NCBI RefSeq assembly: GCF_001005295.1 | Contig: NZ_LBMK01000003.1 | Coordinates: 198,579-262,578, forward strand | Length of the DNA stretch: 64,000 nt | Origin: Streptomyces yangpuensis | Lineage (GTDB): Bacteria; Actinomycetota; Actinomycetes; Streptomycetales; Streptomycetaceae | Reading direction: 5' to 3' | In this document: one piece after another, positions 41,368 to 49,015 of the stretch | How the letters are laid out: each line of letters starts with the position of its first letter | Numbering within the stretch: the stretch's first letter is position 1 | Translations under genes and position numbers: made by a program | The notes under the pieces: model-generated | Database searches by the model: none | Seen by the model: only the letters and a program-made list of their open reading frames with translations | What the model was told of the DNA's origin: nothing

Positions 41368-42705
41368 ATGACCCAGGCCCTCGCAGCACCCAAGGCTGGG
41401 CCGAGACGGCACGACCGAGAGATCTTCGCGCTCGCTGTCCCCGCCTTCGGCGCCCTCGTCGCCGAGCCCCTCTTCGTGATCGCCGACAGCGCCATCGTGG
41501 GACACCTCGGCACCCCCCAGCTGGCCGGCCTCGGCATCGCCGCCGCCCTGCTCACCACCGCCGTGAGCGTCTTCGTCTTCCTCGCCTACGCCACCACGGC
41601 CGCCGTTTCCCGCCGGGTCGGTGCCGGAGACCTGCAGGCAGCCATCCGGCAGGGCATGGACGGCATCTGGCTGGCCCTCCTGCTCGGCGTGGCCGTCGTC
41701 GCCGTCGTCCTGCCCGCCGCTCCCTCCCTGATCTCCCTCTTCGGCGCCTCGGACAGCGTCGCCCCGCACGCGATCACCTATCTGCGCATCTCCGCCCTCG
41801 GAATCCCGGCGATGCTCGTGGTCCTGGCCGCGACCGGTGTCATCCGCGGCCTCCAGGACACCCGCACACCCCTCTATGTCGCCATCGGCGGCTTCGCCCT
41901 CAACGCGGCACTGAACGTCGCGCTCGTCTACGGTGCGGGCCTCGGCATCGCCGGCTCCGCCTGGGGCACCGTCCTCGCCCAGTGCGCCATGGCGGCCGCC
42001 TACCTCTTCGTGGTCGTACGCGGAGCCCGTCGGCACGGAGCCTCCCTGCGTCCCGACAGCGCCGGCATCCGCGCCTGTGCCCAGGCCGGTGCTCCGCTCC
42101 TGGTCCGCACCCTGTCGCTGCGCGCCATCCTGATGATCGCGACTGCGGTGGCCGCCCGGCTCGGCGACGCCGACATCGCGGCCCACCAGATCCTGCTCTC
42201 CCTGTGGAGCCTGCTCGCCTTTGCGCTCGACGCCATCGCCATCGCCGGGCAGGCGATCATCGGCCGCTACCTGGGAGCGGGGGACGCGGAGGGCGCGAAG
42301 GCCGTCTGCCGCCGGATGGTGCAGTGGGGCATCGCCACGGGCATCGTGCTCGGCCTGCTGGTGGTCCTGGCCCGCCCCGTCTTCATTCCGCTGTTCACCA
42401 GCGACCCGGCGGTCGAGAACGCCCTGCTGTCCGCCCTGCTGGTCGTGGCCCTCTCCCAGCCCGTGTCCGGCATCGTCTTCGTGTTGGACGGGGTCCTGAT
42501 GGGCGCGGGGGACGGGCCCTACCTGGCCCGGGCCATGCTCGTGACGCTTGCCGTCTTCGCTCCGGTCGCGCTGCTCGTCCCGGCCCTGGGTGGCGGTCTG
42601 ACGACGCTCTGGTGGGCCATGACGCTGATGATGCTGGTCCGGATGGTCACCCTGCAGCTGCGGGCCCGCTCCGGCCGATGGGCGGTCGCGGGTGCCACCC
42701 GGTAG
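41368..42705 (+). CDS. MATE-family multidrug/toxin exporter
   Basis: 445 residues with twelve membrane helices in two similar halves, as in all MATE proteins. Conserved pieces: EIFALAVPAFGALVAEPLFVIADSAIVGHLG near the N-terminus, TGVIRGLQDTRTPLYVAIGGFALNAALNVALVYGAGLGIAGSAWGT in the middle. They export cationic drugs or metabolites with Na+ or H+; substrate unknown. The ATG at 41368 is close behind a -10-like box (leaderless). It ends 3 bp before a pair of parS sites and is convergent with the rplI operon. In other Streptomyces this gene keeps the same place next to dnaB, so it is core rather than accessory. Confidence 0.92.
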   Translation: MTQALAAPKAGPRRHDREIFALAVPAFGALVAEPLFVIADSAIVGHLGTPQLAGLGIAAALLTTAVSVFVFLAYATTAAVSRRVGAGDLQAAIRQGMDGIWLALLLGVAVVAVVLPAAPSLISLFGASDSVAPHAITYLRISALGIPAMLVVLAATGVIRGLQDTRTPLYVAIGGFALNAALNVALVYGAGLGIAGSAWGTVLAQCAMAAAYLFVVVRGARRHGASLRPDSAGIRACAQAGAPLLVRTLSLRAILMIATAVAARLGDADIAAHQILLSLWSLLAFALDAIAIAGQAIIGRYLGAGDAEGAKAVCRRMVQWGIATGIVLGLLVVLARPVFIPLFTSDPAVENALLSALLVVALSQPVSGIVFVLDGVLMGAGDGPYLARAMLVTLAVFAPVALLVPALGGGLTTLWWAMTLMMLVRMVTLQLRARSGRWAVAGATR

Positions 42706-42707
42706 GT

Positions 42708-42721
42708 GTTTCACGTGAAAC
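42708..42721. promoter_or_regulatory. parS site after the MATE gene (1)
   Basis: Perfect GTTTCACGTGAAAC beginning 3 bp after the MATE stop codon. Confidence 0.95.
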
Positions 42722-42738
42722 AACGCCGGGGTGGTCAT

Positions 42739-42752
42739 GTTTCACGTGAAAC
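42739..42752. promoter_or_regulatory. parS site after the MATE gene (2)
   Basis: Perfect GTTTCACGTGAAAC flanked by GGTCAT and ATGACC, extending the dyad to 26 bp. It lies in the convergent gap before the rplI terminator. Confidence 0.95.
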
Positions 42753-42792
42753 ATGACCACGGCCCGGGCCCGGCGCGGGGAACTCGAAACGG

Positions 42793-42827
42793 CGAAGGGC
42801 CGCACCCCAGCGGGGTGCGGCCCTTCG
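42793..42827 (-). terminator. Strong terminator of the rpsF-ssb-rpsR-rplI operon
   Basis: Perfect 16-bp arms (42793-42808 and 42812-42827) with a 3-nt loop. It lies 10 bp after the rplI stop codon. No T-run follows, but stem strength is high. Confidence 0.85.
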
Positions 42828-42837
42828 CGTGCAGCCC

Positions 42838-43284
42838 TTAGGCGGCGACGACCTCGATGCCCACGTTCGCGGCCACATCGCTGTGCAGACGCACGGAGAC
42901 CTGGTACGAACCGAGGGTCTTGATCGGGGAGCCCAGCTCAACGCGGCGCTTGTCGACCTTCGGGCCACCGGAAGCCTCGATCGCCGTGGCGATGTCGGCC
43001 GGGGTCACGGAGCCGAAGAGACGACCGGCGTCACCCGCACGGGTGGCCAGACGGACCTTCACGCCCTCGAGCTTGGCCTTGACCTCGTTGGCCTGCTCGA
43101 TGGTCGCGATCTCGTGGATCTTGCGGGCGCGGCGGATCTGCGCCACGTCCTTCTCGCCACCCTTGGTCCAGCGGATCGCGAAACCACGCGGGACCAGGTA
43201 GTTGCGAGCGTAACCGTCCTTGACGTCGACGACATCGCCGGCGGCACCGAGGCCAGAGACCTCGTGGGTCAGGATGATCTTCAT
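42838..43284 (-). CDS. rplI: 50S ribosomal protein L9
   Basis: 148 residues: [37 protein letters not shown] is the standard N-terminal globular domain, joined by a long exposed helix ([20 protein letters not shown]) to the C-terminal RNA-binding domain ending [21 protein letters not shown]9 sits at the base of the L1 stalk in the large subunit and restrains neighbouring ribosomes. It is last in the four-gene operon, 18 bp after rpsR, and followed by a strong terminator. The ATG has GAAAGGGTGACC upstream. Confidence 0.98.
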   Translation of the reverse strand: MKIILTHEVSGLGAAGDVVDVKDGYARNYLVPRGFAIRWTKGGEKDVAQIRRARKIHEIATIEQANEVKAKLEGVKVRLATRAGDAGRLFGSVTPADIATAIEASGGPKVDKRRVELGSPIKTLGSYQVSVRLHSDVAANVGIEVVAA

Positions 43285-43302
43285 TGGTCGGTCACCCTTT
43301 CC

Positions 43303-43539
43303 TTATCGCGCGGTGGACGTGTAGGGCAGCAGCGCCATCTCACGGCTGTTCTTCACGGCCGTGGCGACGTCACGCTGGTGCTGCGTGCAGTTGCCGGTGA
43401 CGCGGCGGGCACGGATCTTGCCGCGGTCGGAAATGAACTTCCGCAGCATGTTCGTGTCCTTGTAGTCCACGTACGCGGTCTTGTCCTTGCAGAACGCGCA
43501 GACCTTCTTCTTAGGCTTGCGCACAGGCGGCTTCGCCAT
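43303..43539 (-). CDS. rpsR: 30S ribosomal protein S18, zinc-binding form
   Basis: 78 residues. [36 protein letters not shown] is typical S18. CAFC (14-17) and a later Cys (NCTQHQ) mark the zinc-containing type; actinomycetes often carry a second, cysteine-free S18 elsewhere that is made under zinc starvation by Zur control. S18 pairs with S6 in the platform of the small subunit. It lies between ssb and rplI. The ATG follows ssb by 42 bp with AGGAGAGAC as ribosome site. Confidence 0.97.
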   Translation of the reverse strand: MAKPPVRKPKKKVCAFCKDKTAYVDYKDTNMLRKFISDRGKIRARRVTGNCTQHQRDVATAVKNSREMALLPYTSTAR

Positions 43540-43581
43540 TGTGTCTCTCCTGTGTGATCAAGAAGTTTGGATGGAGCTGCC

Positions 43582-44169
43582 CTAGAAGGGCGGCTCGTCC
43601 GAGTAGCCACCGCCGGAGCCGCCGGAGCTTCCGCCCCAGCCGCCCCCGCCGCCGCCCTGCTGCTGGCCACCGGCCGGCGCGCTGGACGCCCACGGGTCGT
43701 CGGAGGGAGCTCCGCCGCCCTGCTGGCCGCCGCCGGGGGCTCCGCCCCAGCCGCCGCCACCCTGCTGCTGACCGCCGCCGCCGTATCCACCCTGGCCACC
43801 GCGACCGGTGGTCTTGGCGACCTTGGCCGTGGCGTTCTTCAGGCTGGGGCCGACTTCCTCGACGTCCAGCTCGTAGACCGTGCGCTTGACACCCTCACGG
43901 TCCTCGTACGACCGCTGCCTCAGCCGGCCCTGCACGATGACGCGCATGCCTCGCTGGAGGGACTCGGCGACGTTCTCCGCCGCCTGCCGCCACACCGAGC
44001 AGGTCAGGAACAGGCTCTCGCCGTCCTTCCACTCATTGGTCTGACGGTCGAAGGTGCGGGGGGTGGACGCGACACGGAACTTCGCGACCGCCGCACCCGA
44101 GGGGGTGAAGCGCAGCTCGGGGTCGTCGACGAGATTGCCGACGACCGTGATGACGGTCTCGCCTGCCAT
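43582..44169 (-). CDS. ssb: Single-stranded DNA-binding protein
   Basis: 195 residues. The OB fold at 1-115 starts [25 protein letters not shown] and includes [21 protein letters not shown] and [16 protein letters not shown] long Gly/Gln-rich linker follows and ends with the acidic tip SDEPPF, which recruits partner proteins. The tetramer protects single-stranded DNA at forks and in repair. It is in the rpsF-ssb-rpsR-rplI operon, as in most Streptomyces, so it is made with ribosomal proteins. The linker is long and contains repeats of GGG-W type residues (GGGGWGG). The ATG has GAGAGGTTC upstream. Confidence 0.97.
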   Translation of the reverse strand: MAGETVITVVGNLVDDPELRFTPSGAAVAKFRVASTPRTFDRQTNEWKDGESLFLTCSVWRQAAENVAESLQRGMRVIVQGRLRQRSYEDREGVKRTVYELDVEEVGPSLKNATAKVAKTTGRGGQGGYGGGGQQQGGGGWGGAPGGGQQGGGAPSDDPWASSAPAGGQQQGGGGGGWGGSSGGSGGGYSDEPPF

Positions 44170-44241
44170 GGATGAACCTCTCGGCGGGGATTGCTGCTGG
44201 GCTGCTGTGCTACTCGATCCCGATTACCGCTGAACCGAAGT

Positions 44242-44532
44242 TCAGTGGGTCTCGGGGCGAAGGACCTTGGTCCGGAGAACCGACTCGTTCAGGTTCATCT
44301 GTCGGTCAAGCTCCTTGACGACCGCAGGCTCGGCCTGGAGGTCGATGACCGAGTAGATGCCCTCGGGCTTCTTCTTGATCTCGTAAGCGAGACGACGACG
44401 GCCCCAGGTGTCGACCTTCTCGACCTTTCCGTTGCCCTCACGGACGACGGAGAGGAAGTTCTCGATCAGCGGGGAGACAGCGCGCTCCTCGAGATCGGGG
44501 TCGAGGATGACCATCACTTCGTAGTGACGCAT
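44242..44532 (-). CDS. rpsF: 30S ribosomal protein S6
   Basis: 96 residues from the ATG at 44532, behind [38 protein letters not shown], the [20 protein letters not shown] region and the ending [12 protein letters not shown] are standard S6. S6 binds S18 in the small-subunit platform. It heads the operon; the 5' leader has a 7-bp hairpin (44561-44579) that may be part of an S6:S18 feedback element. A possible promoter (TTCAAC ... TAGTCT, 18-bp spacer) lies about 120-145 bp upstream on the minus strand. A longer in-frame extension upstream has no start signal and is not used here. Confidence 0.98.
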   Translation of the reverse strand: MRHYEVMVILDPDLEERAVSPLIENFLSVVREGNGKVEKVDTWGRRRLAYEIKKKPEGIYSVIDLQAEPAVVKELDRQMNLNESVLRTKVLRPETH

Positions 44533-44560
44533 GTGGAACCCACCTCCTTTGGACTCAGCG

Positions 44561-44579
44561 GCCACGGTCGTTCCGTGGC
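44561..44579 (-). promoter_or_regulatory. Hairpin in the rpsF leader
   Basis: Arms GCCACGG and CCGTGGC with a 5-nt loop, 29 nt before the rpsF start. Many bacterial rpsF leaders fold an S6:S18-binding hairpin containing CCG. The match here is partial. Confidence 0.35.
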
Positions 44580-44783
44580 AGGAGGGTCGTGATGCGTGAG
44601 CACGGCGTCCACAGAGCAGACACCGCGCAGCTGTACAGACTACCTGCTCGCGTCCTTCCGGTTGAAATCCGGCAGGAGAGGACCACAATCTGTATCCATC
44701 GGGTGTGCTCGGTGCTATGCCCCCCGGCCCCCTGCCGGAGGCAGCCCGCAGCACCGCCAGCTTCAGCCAGGAGGTGCCTTCCG

Positions 44784-45086
44784 ATGGCACAGGCAATGCG
44801 GTCCCCTCAGATCTCCCTGCTCTCGACCGACGGAAAGCCCCATCCGCTGCAGGACACCCTGATGGCGGTCACTCTGACCCTCGGTGTCGTGGCGTTCGTC
44901 ACGGCCTTCTTCCACAACCTGCACCTGATCAGCTCCTGGGCAGGACTGATCGGAATCCTGACCGGCGCGTACGGACAGTTCGTCTCCGTCACGACACGCG
45001 AGCGCTTCGCCCTGATCATCGGCCTTGGCGCATCTGCCATCGGCTTCTACCTCGGCATGTTCCACGGCGGTCTCTTCGGGGGCTGA
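44784..45086 (+). CDS. Small membrane protein with three helices
   Basis: 100 residues from the ATG at 44784, behind GGAGG. Three hydrophobic helices: [39 protein letters not shown] and [19 protein letters not shown]. Short polar loops contain HNLHL and TTRERFA. I do not recognise a named family; similar proteins occur at this place in other Streptomyces next to the ssb operon. Function unknown. It is divergent from rpsF across a 251-bp gap and followed by femX after 141 bp. Confidence 0.75.
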   Translation: MAQAMRSPQISLLSTDGKPHPLQDTLMAVTLTLGVVAFVTAFFHNLHLISSWAGLIGILTGAYGQFVSVTTRERFALIIGLGASAIGFYLGMFHGGLFGG

Positions 45087-45227
45087 CCCCGCTGCCCGCG
45101 GCACCTCCTCGGCAGGGCGCCGGCCGGACTCCGGCCCAGGCCCACGGCCCGTCCCCCAGAAGGGTGGCGCCCCTGTCGCAGTAGGCTTCGCGCCATAGCC
45201 AGCGAAGCCGCCGAGGAGACGCCCCGC

Positions 45228-46346
45228 ATGAGCCTGTCCCTGAGGACCATCAGCCGAGAGCAGCATCTGGGTTACCTCCAGAGCCTGCCCTCGGCGAGCC
45301 ACTGCCAGGTCCCGGCGTGGGCCGACGTCAAGAACGAGTGGCGTTCCGAGAACCTCGGTTGGTTCAACGAGTCCGATGAACTCGTCGGAGCCGCACTCGT
45401 GCTGTACCGGCAGCTGCCCAAGGTGAAGCGCTACCTCGCTTACCTCCCCGAGGGCCCGGTCATCAACTGGTACGCCCCGAACCTGGAGGAGTGGCTCCAG
45501 CCGATGCTGGCCCACCTCAAGCAGCAGGGCGCCTTCACAGTGAAGATGGGTCCGCCCGTCGTCATCCGCCGCTGGAACTCGGCGGCCATCAAGGCCGGCA
45601 TCCAGGACCCGAACGTCAAGCGCCTACGCGACGTGGAGGCCTCGGTCATCGAGCCGCGCGCCTTCGAGGTGTCCGACAAGCTGCGCCGCATGGGCTGGCA
45701 GCAGGCCGAGGACGGCGGCGCCGGCTTCGGCGACGTCCAGCCGCGCTACGTCTTCCAGGTGCCGCTCGCCAACCGCTCGCTGGACGACGTCCTCAAGGGC
45801 TTCAACCAGCTGTGGCGCCGCAACATCAAGAAGGCCGAGAAGGCCGGCGTCGAGGTCGTCCAGGGCGGCTACGACGACCTGCCGACCTGGCAGCACCTCT
45901 ACGAGATCACGGCCGAGCGCGACAAGTTCCGCCCGCGCCCCCTCAGCTACTTCCAGCGCCAGTGGACGGCCCTCAACTCCGAGGACCCCAACCGGATGCG
46001 CCTGTACATCGCCACGCACGAGGGGGAGCCGCTGGCCGCCGCCACGATGCTCACCGTCGGCCAGCACGTCTGGTACTCGTACGGCGCCTCCGCCAACCAC
46101 AAGCGTGAGGTCCGGCCCTCGAACGCGATGCAGTGGCGGATGCTGCGCGACGCGTACGCGCTCGGTGCGAGCGTCTACGACCTGCGCGGAATCTCTGACA
46201 CGCTGGACGAGAACGACCACCTGTTCGGTTTGATCCAGTTCAAGGTCGGTACCGGCGGCGAAGCCGTGGAGTACGTCGGCGAGTGGGACTTCCCGCTGAA
46301 CAAGGTGCTGCACAAGGCGCTCGACATCTACATGTCGCGTCGCTGA
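45228..46346 (+). CDS. femX: FemX-type peptidoglycan interpeptide-bridge enzyme
   Basis: 372 residues with the FemABX fold (two GNAT-like halves): YLQSLPSASHCQVPAWADVK, FQVPLANRSLDDVLKGFNQLWRRNIKKAEKAGVEV, and SYGASANHKREVRPSNAMQWRMLRDAYALGASVYDLRGISD. The enzyme attaches the first amino acid (Gly in Streptomyces) from a charged tRNA to the diaminopimelate of lipid II or its precursor at the cytoplasmic membrane. FemX of S. coelicolor is essential. The ATG at 45228 follows a purine-rich stretch (GCCGAGGAGACGCCCCGC). It is followed after 72 bp by an alanine-racemase-like gene, so they are likely one unit. Confidence 0.93.
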   Translation: MSLSLRTISREQHLGYLQSLPSASHCQVPAWADVKNEWRSENLGWFNESDELVGAALVLYRQLPKVKRYLAYLPEGPVINWYAPNLEEWLQPMLAHLKQQGAFTVKMGPPVVIRRWNSAAIKAGIQDPNVKRLRDVEASVIEPRAFEVSDKLRRMGWQQAEDGGAGFGDVQPRYVFQVPLANRSLDDVLKGFNQLWRRNIKKAEKAGVEVVQGGYDDLPTWQHLYEITAERDKFRPRPLSYFQRQWTALNSEDPNRMRLYIATHEGEPLAAATMLTVGQHVWYSYGASANHKREVRPSNAMQWRMLRDAYALGASVYDLRGISDTLDENDHLFGLIQFKVGTGGEAVEYVGEWDFPLNKVLHKALDIYMSRR

Positions 46347-46418
46347 CCCCGATCCACCCGTTTTCCCCACACAGTCCCGCTGCACCGCGCAGCTTCATCG
46401 GAGAGGTTCCGGACGGGC

Positions 46419-47450
46419 ATGGCGCTCACGCTCTACGTCGACACCGCGCGCTGGCGTGCGCACCAGAAGCAGGTCCAGGACCAGTTCCCCGGGATGATCC
46501 CGGTCTGCAAGGGCAACGGCTACGGCTTCGGCCACGAGCGGCTGTGCGAGGAGGCGACCCGGATGGGCGCCGACGTGCTCGCGGTCGGCACGACGTACGA
46601 GGCCGCCAGCATCAAGGACTGGTTCGGCGGCGACCTGCTCGTCCTCACCCCGTTCCGCCGGGGTGAGGAGCCTGTGCCGCTGCCGGACCGGGTCATCCGC
46701 TCGGTGTCCTCGCTGGAAGGCGTCCGCAGCCTGGTCGGCGCCCGCATGGTCATCGAGTGCATGAGCTCGATGCGCCGCCACGGCATCTCCGAGCAGGACC
46801 TGGGCCAGCTGCACGGCGCGATCGAGGACGTACGGCTGGAGGGCTTCGCCCTGCACCTGCCGCTGGACCGCCCGGACGGCTCGGACGCCGTGGAGGAGGT
46901 CATCGGCTGGATGGACCGGCTGCGCGCGGCCCGGCTGCCGCTGCACACCATGTTCGTCAGCCACCTGCGGGCCGAGGAGCTGGCGCGGCTCCAGCAGCAG
47001 TTCCCCCAGACCCGCTTCCGGGCCCGGATCGGCACCCGGCTGTGGCTGGGCGACCACGAGGCGACCGAGTACCGCGGCTCGGTGCTCGACGTCACCCGTG
47101 TGGCCAAGGGCGACCGGTTCGGCTACCGCCAGCAGAAGGCCGCCTCGGACGGCTGGCTGGTCGTGGTCGCCGGCGGTACCTCGCACGGTGTCGGTCTGGA
47201 GGCCCCGAAGGCGCTGCACGGTGTGATGCCGCGCGCCAAGGGGGTCGCCCGGGCCGGCCTGGCCACGGTCAACAGGAACCTGTCGCCGTTCGTGTGGGCG
47301 GGCAAGCAGCGCTGGTTCGCCGAGCCGCCGCACATGCAGGTGTCGATCCTGTTCGTGCCGGCCGACGCGGCCGAGCCGAAGGTCGGCGACGAGCTGGTCG
47401 CGCACCTGCGGCACACCACCACGCAGTTCGACCGGCTGCTCGACTCCTGA
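46419..47450 (+). CDS. Alanine-racemase-like PLP protein lacking the usual catalytic tyrosine
   Basis: 343 residues. The TIM barrel of Alr is present: the PLP lysine motif reads CKGNGYGFGHERL, and ARIGTRLWLGDHEATEYRGSVLDVTRV corresponds to the later barrel and beta-domain start. In true alanine racemases a Tyr from VGYADG in the second domain is the second acid/base. Here the matching strand reads VVVAGGTSHGVGLE, with no Tyr. It probably does not racemise alanine; a related PLP reaction or a regulatory role is possible. It lies directly after femX, so a link to stem-peptide or bridge building is reasonable. The ATG has GAGAGG upstream. It is convergent with the GT87 gene. Confidence 0.85.
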   Translation: MALTLYVDTARWRAHQKQVQDQFPGMIPVCKGNGYGFGHERLCEEATRMGADVLAVGTTYEAASIKDWFGGDLLVLTPFRRGEEPVPLPDRVIRSVSSLEGVRSLVGARMVIECMSSMRRHGISEQDLGQLHGAIEDVRLEGFALHLPLDRPDGSDAVEEVIGWMDRLRAARLPLHTMFVSHLRAEELARLQQQFPQTRFRARIGTRLWLGDHEATEYRGSVLDVTRVAKGDRFGYRQQKAASDGWLVVVAGGTSHGVGLEAPKALHGVMPRAKGVARAGLATVNRNLSPFVWAGKQRWFAEPPHMQVSILFVPADAAEPKVGDELVAHLRHTTTQFDRLLDS

Positions 47451-47460
47451 ACCGTCCCGG

Positions 47461-48930
47461 TCAGTTCCCGGGGCCGGCACCCCAGTCGACCCGCTGTCCC
47501 TCCGAGGGCGTCGCGTACCGCGGCGCCCTCGCTGCGTCCGACAGCACGAACACGTCCTCGGCGCCGTCCAGGACGCCGCCGGAGGGGTCGTCCGAGCCGT
47601 CCCGGCGGACGACGTCGTGCTCCGGGTGCAGGATGTCGCGGACGACGACGGCGCACAGGTACAGCGTGGCCAGCAGGTGGGCGGCGATCGCCAGCTGGTA
47701 GCCCTCCACGGGCAGCCCCTGGTGCTTGTCGCCGCTGTTGATGTAGGCGAGGTAGAACCAGATGCCGAGGTAGTAGACGACCTCGCCGGCCTGCCAGATC
47801 AGGAAGTCCCGCCAGCGCGGCCGGGCCAGCGCGGCGAGCGGGATCAGCCACAGCACGTACTGCGGTGAGTAGACCTTGTTGCAGAGGATGAAGGCCGCGA
47901 CGACCAGGAAGGCGAGCTGGGCGAAGCGGGGGCGGCGAGGGGCGGTCAGGGTGAGCAGTCCGATGGCCCCGCACAGCAGGAGCGTCAGCCCGGTCGCATA
48001 CGTGTTGGCGTCGTGCAGGGGGTTGCCCGAGCGCTGGGAGATCAGCAGCCATACGGAGCCGAAGTCGATGGGCCGCTCCTGGCTGAAGGTGTAGAACTTC
48101 GTCCAGCCCTCCCAGGCGAACAGCATGACGGGCAGGTTCGCCACGAGCCAGGCGCCGGCCGCGCCCAGGGCCGCACCGCCGAAGGCACGCCACCTGCCGG
48201 CCCGCCAGCACAGGACGAACAGGACCCCGAGGAGCAGGACGGGGTAGAGCTTCGCCGCGGTCGCCAGACCGATGAGGACCCCGAAGAGGACCGTCCGCCC
48301 CCGGGACCACATGAGCATCCCGGCCGCGGTCAGGGCGATGGCCAGCAGGTCCCAGTTGATCGTCGCCGTGAGGGCGAAGGCGGGCGCGAGGGCGAAGAGC
48401 AGGGCGTCCCAGGGCCGGCGGCGGTGGGTGCGGGCGACGCACACGGCGATGACCGCGGCGCAGGCCATCAGCATGCCGGCGTTGACCATCCAGTACATCT
48501 GCTCGCGGTGCTGCATGGAGCCGCTGCCGGGGGTCAGCCAGGAGGCGATCTCCATGAAGAGACCGGTGAGCACCGGGTACTCCAGGTACTCCATGTCGCC
48601 GGGAATCCGGTCGAAGTAGGGCGTGAGGTTGTCGGCGAAGCCGCGGACCGCGTACAGGTGCGGGATGTCGGAGTAGCACGCGTGGGTGTACTGCGAGGTC
48701 GCGCCCTGGAACCACGCCCAGTTGTAGCAGGGCACCTTCTGCACCATGCCGAGCGCGAACATGCCGATGGCGATGAGGGCCACGACGCGCACCGGCCCCA
48801 GCCAGTGTCCGCCGAGGCGGGCGTAGCGGCCGATCGGGCCGCCGATGAGCTCGCTGCCGGCTGCGGCGACCTCGTCCTGCTGCGTGGGCCGTACGGGACG
48901 GTCCTCGTGCACCTTCGTCATGGGGGTCAT
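47461..48930 (-). CDS. GT87-type polyprenyl-phosphate-mannose-dependent mannosyltransferase
   Basis: 489 residues with about ten membrane helices. The GT-C pattern fits GT87: a first luminal loop with acidic residues (FDRIPGDMEYLEYPVLTGLF, candidates Asp and Glu for catalysis), and INWDLLAIAL, LATAAKLYPVLLLG and NKVYSPQYVLWLIPL. In mycobacteria such enzymes add mannose from polyprenyl-phosphate-mannose to lipomannan. In Streptomyces the acceptor may be a lipoglycan or protein. The N-terminal 40 residues are a soluble tail. The ATG has a weak ribosome site; the ATG at codon 4 is an alternative. It runs convergent with the Alr-like gene with only 10 bp between. Confidence 0.85.
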   Translation of the reverse strand: MTPMTKVHEDRPVRPTQQDEVAAAGSELIGGPIGRYARLGGHWLGPVRVVALIAIGMFALGMVQKVPCYNWAWFQGATSQYTHACYSDIPHLYAVRGFADNLTPYFDRIPGDMEYLEYPVLTGLFMEIASWLTPGSGSMQHREQMYWMVNAGMLMACAAVIAVCVARTHRRRPWDALLFALAPAFALTATINWDLLAIALTAAGMLMWSRGRTVLFGVLIGLATAAKLYPVLLLGVLFVLCWRAGRWRAFGGAALGAAGAWLVANLPVMLFAWEGWTKFYTFSQERPIDFGSVWLLISQRSGNPLHDANTYATGLTLLLCGAIGLLTLTAPRRPRFAQLAFLVVAAFILCNKVYSPQYVLWLIPLAALARPRWRDFLIWQAGEVVYYLGIWFYLAYINSGDKHQGLPVEGYQLAIAAHLLATLYLCAVVVRDILHPEHDVVRRDGSDDPSGGVLDGAEDVFVLSDAARAPRYATPSEGQRVDWGAGPGN

Positions 48931-48955
48931 CCTGCCGTACGGGGCCCGGCACGGG

Positions 48956-48990
48956 GGAAGGCCGCCGCACGACGGGTGCGACGGCCTTCC
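48956..48990 (-). terminator. Terminator after the PBP gene
   Basis: 15-nt arms (48956-48970 and 48976-48990) with near-perfect pairing around a 5-nt loop, 26 bp beyond the PBP stop codon on the minus strand. Confidence 0.8.
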
Positions 48991-49015
48991 TCGGTCCTCG
49001 GGGCGGTGGAGTGGG

